Of a stretch of 64,000 nucleotides of DNA, positions 58,405 through 64,000 are shown one piece after another. The first letter of the stretch is position 1. The number at the start of each line of letters is the position of its first letter. Below the pieces are notes generated by a model that saw nothing but the letters and a program-made list of their open reading frames with translations, had not been told where the DNA came from and ran no database searches. A program made the translations under genes and the position numbers. The stretch lies in NCBI RefSeq assembly GCF_000233455.1, contig NZ_JH376428.1, forward strand, positions 158,323 to 222,322. Direction: 5' to 3'. Source of the stretch: [Clostridium] citroniae WAL-17108. Its GTDB lineage: Bacteria; Bacillota; Clostridia; Lachnospirales; Lachnospiraceae.

Positions 58405-59733
58405 ATGAAAAAGAGAATAAGTATTTTATTATGTTGTTTTTTATCTACAAGTTTATTAATGGGATGTTCTGCTAATTCATCTAATAAAACTTCAGATAAT
58501 ATTGTAAAAACAGAAAATGATAAAGGTAAAGTAACATGGTGGACATGGAGTACAGAGGCTGCAACAGCTCTCAATCAGCAAGTAGAGTATGTAGAAGCAA
58601 ATACAGATTTAGATGTTAATCTTCAATTAACGGCAACTGCTGATTATTGGGTTAAATTACCAGTTTCCATTGCTGCCGGAACAGGGCCTGACGTATACCA
58701 AATGACAAGACCTGATTTTGAATCATATGCAGCATCTGGACAGACCATGGATTTAACAAATATTGTTGAGAAATCTTCAATGCTTCAGGAGTACCTCGAT
58801 AAGCTTGACCCAGTTATAGTAGAGACTTATCAATATAACGGGAAACAAATGGCCATTCCTATAACAATAGAATGTTCAGCAATCGCTTATAACAAAGATA
58901 TAATGGATGCAGCAGGAATTAATCTAAAAGAAATTGAAGATACTTGGACATGGGAGGATTTAAAAAATATTGCAGAGCAACTTACTATAAAGAACGATAA
59001 AAATGAAACAGTACAGTACGGCTTTTATGTGCCTGCGGATCGTCTTCCAATGTGGGAAATATTATGGTCAGCCGGTTATGAAATCTTTGATGAAACTGGA
59101 GAAAAATGTTTATTAGATAATCCAGGAGTTGCAAAAGCGTTACAGCCATTGGCAGATATGTACCAGACTGGTGTTTCGCCAAGTACAGAGGTTACGACCT
59201 CATCATCTGGTGATGATATGTTTATGAGCGGTAAAATTGCCATGGTTGCAGCAGGTGTCTGGAAAGTTCCTACTTATACAAATATCACCTCCTTCAAATG
59301 GGATGTTGTAGAGCTTCCTCTTGACCCTACAACTGGAGAAAGAAAATGCTCTAGTAATGTACTTGGACTAATTATTAATCCAAATACCAAGAATTTAGAT
59401 GCTGCCATTACCCTTATTGAACAGTTGGTTCAACCTGAATGTCAAAAACTATATGCAGATTCAAACAGCGCTATTCCGGCCCTTGAATCAGAAAGAAGTA
59501 GTTATTTCGACAAACAAGTTCCAGAAAATATTGAAGCTTTTGAAAATGCGCTTTCATATATACATCCAAACGTTTTATCGCAGTATATTCCATACCAGCA
59601 ATATTCACAGCTTCAAAATGAAACCCTTAAACAAGGCTTAAATGGAGAAATGACAATGGAAGCCATGTTACAGAATTTATGTAACGAAATAAATAAGGTC
59701 GTAGATGAAAATAAGGCAAAATACAATAACTGA
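58405..59733 (+). CDS. Sugar ABC transporter substrate-binding lipoprotein
   Basis: A 442-residue extracytoplasmic solute-binding protein of family 1. The lipoprotein signal peptide ends at LLMGC (Cys21). The mature part has VTWWTWSTEAATALNQQVEY and IPITIECSAIAYNKDIMDAA, ending in a helical lobe. It captures a carbohydrate or glycerol-phosphate-like ligand at the membrane surface for the two permeases downstream. AGAAAGGATTGGTG precedes the ATG. Confidence 0.93.
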   Translation: MKKRISILLCCFLSTSLLMGCSANSSNKTSDNIVKTENDKGKVTWWTWSTEAATALNQQVEYVEANTDLDVNLQLTATADYWVKLPVSIAAGTGPDVYQMTRPDFESYAASGQTMDLTNIVEKSSMLQEYLDKLDPVIVETYQYNGKQMAIPITIECSAIAYNKDIMDAAGINLKEIEDTWTWEDLKNIAEQLTIKNDKNETVQYGFYVPADRLPMWEILWSAGYEIFDETGEKCLLDNPGVAKALQPLADMYQTGVSPSTEVTTSSSGDDMFMSGKIAMVAAGVWKVPTYTNITSFKWDVVELPLDPTTGERKCSSNVLGLIINPNTKNLDAAITLIEQLVQPECQKLYADSNSAIPALESERSSYFDKQVPENIEAFENALSYIHPNVLSQYIPYQQYSQLQNETLKQGLNGEMTMEAMLQNLCNEINKVVDENKAKYNN

Positions 59734-60010
59734 CTACCTTAATTATAGGTAATGTAAAGATCAATATGTCTTATCCCCCGCCTCATTGGATTAATCGATT
59801 ATATTTTACTTATGGAAACTTCACCAAGTTTGAATTAATGGGCTTAAAGACCAGCCTGGATAGGCTTCCAAATATAAAATTGAGGTCGCTTACGCCAAAG
59901 GAAATTGGGGGATAAAGGCTCTGAGGCTCTAAAACCATTGGTTTTACTGTGTTTAAGCCGATTCTAGTCATACAAAGTGACACTACCTTATTATATGAAG
60001 AGGGGTCAAT
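59734..60010 (+). other. Spacer in the ABC operon
   Basis: About 277 bp without a gene. A short TACCT/AGGTA hairpin follows the binding-protein stop, which could attenuate downstream expression so that binding protein exceeds permeases. Confidence 0.35.
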
Positions 60011-60904
60011 ATGAAAACATTTTCCGAAAAAGAAAAAAAAGGTATCCGCTTAGGCTTGCTGTTTATTTCTCCATGGTTGATAGGTGTAATAAGTTTTACG
60101 CTTATCCCTTTATTTTTAGCAATCGGTATTAGTCTTACCGACTATAGTTTTTTATCAGACTGTAAATTTGTTGGACTGGAAAACTATATAACTATGTTTA
60201 CAAAAGATCCGCTAATATGGAAATCATTAGGAATTACATTTTTATATGCCATTATAGCGGTTCCATGTCAAATGATATTTGGGTTTTTATTAGCAAATTT
60301 ACTTAATCAAAAATTAAAGGGTATTGTGGTTTTTAGGACACTTTTTTATGCGCCATGTTTGATTGTTGTAGTATCTTCTACATTGCTTTGGAAACAAATG
60401 CTTGAAACTGATTTTGGGGTTATAAACTACATGCTTCGCATAATTGGCATTGATAAAATATCCTGGTTATCCAAGACTGGAACCATTATTGCAAGTACAG
60501 TGTTTATCAGTTTATGGCAATCTGGAAAAATGATGATCATTAATCTCTCCGGGCTACAGGCTATTCCAACCGCATATTATGAAGCAGCTGATATTGATGG
60601 CGGCAGTAAGTGGCACCAATTAATTCATATTACACTTCCTATGATGACTCCAGTTTTATACATGAACTTGCTGATAGGACTAATTGGAGCATTTAAGACA
60701 TTTACACAAATCAAGATCTTGACAGATGGCGGACCTAGTAATGCAAGTTTGGTTTATATGTTATATATCTATAAAAATGCATTTGTAAACTTTAAACTTG
60801 GATATGCAAACGCAATGTCCATTCTACTCTTTGTAATCGTAGGAATATTAACCATCATAGTATTTTGTTCCTCTAAAAAGTGGGTTTATTATGGGAGTGA
60901 GTAA
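60011..60904 (+). CDS. Sugar ABC transporter permease (MalF/UgpA type)
   Basis: A 297-residue permease with six membrane segments and the EAA loop YEAADIDGGSKWHQLIHITL that contacts the ATPase. N-terminal FISPWLIGVISFTLIPLFLA is typical of CUT1 MalF-like subunits. AGAGGGGTCAAT precedes the ATG. Pairs with the next gene, 3 bp away. Confidence 0.95.
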   Translation: MKTFSEKEKKGIRLGLLFISPWLIGVISFTLIPLFLAIGISLTDYSFLSDCKFVGLENYITMFTKDPLIWKSLGITFLYAIIAVPCQMIFGFLLANLLNQKLKGIVVFRTLFYAPCLIVVVSSTLLWKQMLETDFGVINYMLRIIGIDKISWLSKTGTIIASTVFISLWQSGKMMIINLSGLQAIPTAYYEAADIDGGSKWHQLIHITLPMMTPVLYMNLLIGLIGAFKTFTQIKILTDGGPSNASLVYMLYIYKNAFVNFKLGYANAMSILLFVIVGILTIIVFCSSKKWVYYGSE

Positions 60905-60907
60905 AGT

Positions 60908-61753
60908 ATGAAAAAATTTCATTATGGTAAATCAGCAAGAAAAATAGGATGTTATAGCGTTCTGACAGCTTTATCCTGTATATTTTTGTTTCCATTATAT
61001 TGGTTTTTTTTAAATTCGTTTAAAACCTATGAACAACTATTTCAGTTTCCTCCCAAATTTTGGGTATGGCCATTTAGGTTTGCTAACTATTCAGAAGCTT
61101 TTGATTATCCTGCATTTGGATTTGGACAGATGTTGAAAAACTCAACTTTTATAACATTACTGTCAGTTTTAGGAGCTGTACTATCTTCCTCAGTTGTTGC
61201 TTTTGGTTTTTCAAGGTTAAAATGGAGAGGCCGGGATCAGGTTTTCATGTTGGTAATACTTACAATGATCATTCCAACGGAAATAGTTCTTACCCCACTT
61301 TATTTAATTTATAGTAAAGTAGGTTTATTAGATACTTGGATCCCTGTTATTGCACCCTTTTTCTTCGCCAAACCGTTTTATACATTTATGATCCGACAAA
61401 GCATGATGGGAATTCCTGTGGAAATGGATGAATCAGCAATTATTGACGGATGTAATGTATGGCAGAGATTATTTTATGTAATCGTTCCTCAGGCAAAACC
61501 TGCATTATTGGCTGTTACCATAATGGCGATGCAAGACCAGTGGAATAATTATTTGGAACCTCTTATTTATATTAGTTCCAATTCAAAGCAAACTATATCT
61601 GTTGGGCTTTCATTCTTCAGTGGTATGAATAATACTGAGTGGAATTTAGTATTCGCAGCAGCAGTGATTGTAGCGCTTCCCATTTTAATTGTATTTATTT
61701 TTTTCCAGAAATACTTCATACAAGGGGTTGTAGTATCTGGCGTTAAAGGATAA
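60908..61753 (+). CDS. Sugar ABC transporter permease (MalG/UgpE type)
   Basis: A 281-residue permease with six membrane segments, EAA loop DESAIIDGCNVWQRLFYVIV and the C-terminal IQGVVVSGVKG typical of MalG-like proteins. No ATPase gene follows, as is common for CUT1 systems in Firmicutes that share an MsmX/MsmK-type ATPase encoded elsewhere. Confidence 0.95.
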   Translation: MKKFHYGKSARKIGCYSVLTALSCIFLFPLYWFFLNSFKTYEQLFQFPPKFWVWPFRFANYSEAFDYPAFGFGQMLKNSTFITLLSVLGAVLSSSVVAFGFSRLKWRGRDQVFMLVILTMIIPTEIVLTPLYLIYSKVGLLDTWIPVIAPFFFAKPFYTFMIRQSMMGIPVEMDESAIIDGCNVWQRLFYVIVPQAKPALLAVTIMAMQDQWNNYLEPLIYISSNSKQTISVGLSFFSGMNNTEWNLVFAAAVIVALPILIVFIFFQKYFIQGVVVSGVKG

Positions 61754-61818
61754 ACCCGCTTACTGGGACAAAGACACAAAATAATGTTTAAGTAAATAGT
61801 GACATCAGGAGATAGAAA

Positions 61819-62688
61819 ATGAAATTACATTTTTATGGTACCGGAGCATCAGAAGGCGTTCCAGCCTTGTTTTGTGAATGCAAATATTGTAAACAGATCA
61901 GAAAAATGGGTGGAAAAAATTATAGAATGAGAACTTGTGTGCAACTAGACAATGATGTTTTAATTGATTTCTCAATGGACGGATATGCACAAACGTTATT
62001 TCGCAATCTAGATCTAACTGCTATCTCTCATTTACTGATTACACATTCTCACGATGACCACCTTTATCCTTTAGCTATTACACAGGTGATTCCTCCCAAA
62101 GCTTTTTATGACAGAGAACGGGTTTTAAACGTATATGGTAATGACAAATCAATACATAAAATTTCTGATATAATAGCCTGTTCAGTCAATTCTCAAGCAG
62201 AGATTGAAAAAATCATGAACAACAACTATTTAGGTATAGATAATTATCTAAAACTAAATTTGCTTACTATGTATGAGGAGTTCTATATAGGAAAATATAA
62301 AGTATTACCCTTGCCAGCCAATCATGACAAAAAAGAATTATGCATGATTTATATTATACAAGATAAAGAAAAAACTTTACTTTATGGTCATGACAGTAGT
62401 ATGTTCCAAGAAAACACATGGAAAGAACTAAAACGTTATAAATTTGATTGTGTAGTTCTTGACTGTACCATGGTTGAGGAAACAGGAATATTTGATGGAC
62501 ATATGGGTTTGCCAGATAATATAAAGGTTTATCAGAGAATGATCGAAGAAGGAATGGCTTCTGAGAATACAAAATTCATCTCAACCCATTTTTATCACGG
62601 CTTTAATCCCGTACACGAAAGAATTACTCCGATTTTTAAAAAAGAAGGATTCATCGCTGCTTACGATGGAATGGAAATTATATTTTAG
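61819..62688 (+). CDS. PhnP-like metallo-beta-lactamase-fold hydrolase
   Basis: A 289-residue protein. The metal site is HSHDDH (76-81), preceded by the CECKYC cysteines (19-24) that match the structural zinc site of PhnP phosphodiesterases; later ligands are in HDSSM and STHFYHG. PhnP cleaves cyclic phosphates. Here it follows the permeases by 65 bp with AGGAGATAGAAA before the ATG, so it likely acts on the imported compound, perhaps a phosphodiester of a sugar (inference). Confidence 0.85.
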   Translation: MKLHFYGTGASEGVPALFCECKYCKQIRKMGGKNYRMRTCVQLDNDVLIDFSMDGYAQTLFRNLDLTAISHLLITHSHDDHLYPLAITQVIPPKAFYDRERVLNVYGNDKSIHKISDIIACSVNSQAEIEKIMNNNYLGIDNYLKLNLLTMYEEFYIGKYKVLPLPANHDKKELCMIYIIQDKEKTLLYGHDSSMFQENTWKELKRYKFDCVVLDCTMVEETGIFDGHMGLPDNIKVYQRMIEEGMASENTKFISTHFYHGFNPVHERITPIFKKEGFIAAYDGMEIIF

Positions 62689-62718
62689 CTAAATCAATAA
62701 TTGATATCAGGAGATCAT

Positions 62719-63501
62719 ATGATTGCAAATTATCATACACACACCTGGCGTTGTATGCATGCGTCAGGCACAGAAAGAGAGTATATAGAAAAGGCAATTG
62801 AAGGCGGCCTGAAAATCCTTGGATTTTCTGACCATGCTCCTATGCCATATCCTGCCGGATATATAAGTAATGTAAAAATGAGGCTAAACCAACTTGAGGA
62901 TTATGTAGATACAATTCTAAAATTGAAATATGAATATAGATATGACATAGATATTCACCTTGGCTTAGAAGCGGAGTATTATCCCAAGTATTTTAATTCT
63001 TTTCTTAAAATAACAAGCCAATATCCAATAGAGTATTTTTTACTCGCCCAGCATTATCTTGGAAATGAAATCGGTGAATTTTTTAGCGGTAATCCGACCA
63101 ATAATCCAGAGCATTTAATAAGATATTGTAATCAATCAATAGAAGCATTAGAAACTGGATGTTTTACTTATTTTGCACATCCAGATATCATAAATTTCAC
63201 CGGAAATGAAAAATTATATGAAGACCGGATGAATCAATTATGCCGTAGTGCAAAAAGGTTAAATATACCATTGGAAATAAACTTCTTAGGCATTTGGGAT
63301 AAAAGGAATTATCCAAATTTAAATTTTTGGAAAATTGCTGGAACAGTAGGTAATACAGTTATTTTTGGCTCTGACGCACATCAACCAGAAAAGGTATGGA
63401 ATCCAGACGCACTTTCCATCGCAAAGAAAATGGTACATACATATAATTTGGAATTGATAGATACAGTAAACTTCCGAATTCCCCAAATGATTTTAACGTA
63501 A
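62719..63501 (+). CDS. PHP-domain phosphoesterase (HisK-like)
   Basis: A 260-residue PHP-fold protein with metal-binding motifs NYHTHT, FSDHA, GLEAEYYP, FAHPDII and GSDAH, the set seen in histidinol phosphatases and in PhnPP-type phosphoesterases. ATCAGGAGATCAT precedes the ATG at 62719, making this start better than one 18 bp upstream. It is 30 bp after the PhnP-like gene. In this operon a phosphate-ester catabolic role is more likely than histidine synthesis. Confidence 0.9.
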   Translation: MIANYHTHTWRCMHASGTEREYIEKAIEGGLKILGFSDHAPMPYPAGYISNVKMRLNQLEDYVDTILKLKYEYRYDIDIHLGLEAEYYPKYFNSFLKITSQYPIEYFLLAQHYLGNEIGEFFSGNPTNNPEHLIRYCNQSIEALETGCFTYFAHPDIINFTGNEKLYEDRMNQLCRSAKRLNIPLEINFLGIWDKRNYPNLNFWKIAGTVGNTVIFGSDAHQPEKVWNPDALSIAKKMVHTYNLELIDTVNFRIPQMILT

Positions 63502-63528
63502 CTATCTTACATATCCAAAAAATTATGT

Positions 63529-63561
63529 CGCAGAGAATTAGATTTATTTTCTGCGATTTTT
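63529..63561 (+). terminator. Terminator of the transporter operon
   Basis: CGCAGA (63529-63534) pairs with TCTGCG (63550-63555), followed by ATTTTT. Confidence 0.75.
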
Positions 63562-63584
63562 ATAAATAAAGATTGGAGAAATAT

Positions 63585-64000
63585 ATGGATAATATCATTG
63601 AATATTTTATATCTTGGGGACTATCTGAATTTGAAATCAACTCACTGCTGAAGATATTCCTATCCTCTATATGCGGTGGTCTCATAGGTTTGGAAAGAGA
63701 AATAAAAGGAAGACCAGCAGGATTAAAAACCTTTTCGTTAGTATGCCTTGGTGCAACACTCATAATGATCACAAATGACTATATATGTCATTATACAAAT
63801 CACGAATCAGGTGATTTAGCGAGAATGCCTGCCCAAGTAGTTAGCGGTATAGGCTTTCTAGGTGCTGGTTCTATTATGGTAACAGGCAATAATCAAGTAA
63901 GGGGGCTTACAACAGCGGCAGCTCTATGGGTAACCGCAGCTTTAGGAATTGCAATCGGATGCGGCTTTTATTTCGGCGGTATTGCTGGATTACTTATAAT
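63585..64000 (+). CDS. MgtC/SapB family membrane protein, truncated by window end
   Basis: The first 138 residues of an MgtC-type protein: CGGLIGLEREIKGRPAGLKT, SGIGFLGAGSIMV, and VRGLTTAAALWVTAALGIAI, with several hydrophobic helices. Members affect Mg2+ homeostasis and F-ATPase activity. GGAGAAATAT precedes the ATG. It is separated from the transporter operon by a terminator, so it has its own control. Confidence 0.93.
   Translation, partial: MDNIIEYFISWGLSEFEINSLLKIFLSSICGGLIGLEREIKGRPAGLKTFSLVCLGATLIMITNDYICHYTNHESGDLARMPAQVVSGIGFLGAGSIMVTGNNQVRGLTTAAALWVTAALGIAIGCGFYFGGIAGLLI

Noticed and set aside
62624..62634. TTACTCCGATT, an 11-bp match to the 3' end of tRNA-Pro
   Set aside because: It lies inside the intact PhnP-like coding sequence in a conserved part, and the match is too short to be a convincing attachment site.

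Overview
The window looks like the chromosome of a Gram-positive gut anaerobe of the Lachnospiraceae/Clostridia type. Shine-Dalgarno sequences are strong, and the ordinary host genes (RlmD, an M24 aminopeptidase, dihydrolipoyl dehydrogenase, a HAD phosphatase, tRNA-Pro) have moderate GC. Large AT-rich accessory blocks interrupt them. The family-level placement is inference.

Region 1 (1-5.2 kb) is the early end of a Mu-like transposable prophage. A leftward operon encodes a small membrane protein, a hypothetical protein, a DUF6906-type protein, a Ner-like HTH protein, a MuA-like DDE transposase and the start of a MuB-like ATPase. A rightward XRE repressor has palindromic operators. Region 2 (5.5-7.9 kb) holds an amber-interrupted RhuM gene and a large serine recombinase. 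Region 3 (8-15.3 kb) is host core: rlmD with a long repetitive N-terminal extension, a frameshifted proX, an M24 peptidase, an lpd with His to Gln in the C-terminal motif, a cloverleaf-like palindromic element, a HAD phosphatase and tRNA-Pro(GGG).

Region 4 (15.3 to about 57 kb) is the main discovery: a large AT-rich mobile element with its integrase gene abutting tRNA-Pro. It encodes a phage-type tape measure protein, a single-chain two-barrel RNA polymerase of the QDE-1/RDR type (DYDGD motif), an SF2 helicase, an archaeo-eukaryotic-type primase, a cold-shock protein, an accessory ClpX, a J-domain protein, a TubZ/TubR partition pair, a second small tyrosine recombinase and several XRE and RHH repressors with visible operators. 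Many small unknown proteins surround these. Together they suggest a plasmid-like or phage-plasmid replicon with its own transcription, replication priming and segregation. Inside it sits an IStron (32956-34729), a group I intron fused to a TnpB transposon; removing it exactly rejoins a split reading frame. Other non-coding structures include a 40-bp-period array of hairpins with differing but complementary stems, five 16-bp palindromes in a divergent promoter, intercistronic hairpins after several genes, and a compact promoter-plus-terminator small-RNA gene next to tubR.

Region 5 (57.2-64 kb) is also AT-rich. It encodes an AraC regulator divergent from a CUT1-type sugar ABC transporter without an ATPase, then a PhnP-like metallo-beta-lactamase-fold hydrolase and a PHP phosphoesterase, and finally a truncated MgtC gene. 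No distal attachment site of the tRNA-Pro element was found, so its right boundary is unknown. It may lie near 57 kb, or the element may continue past the window.
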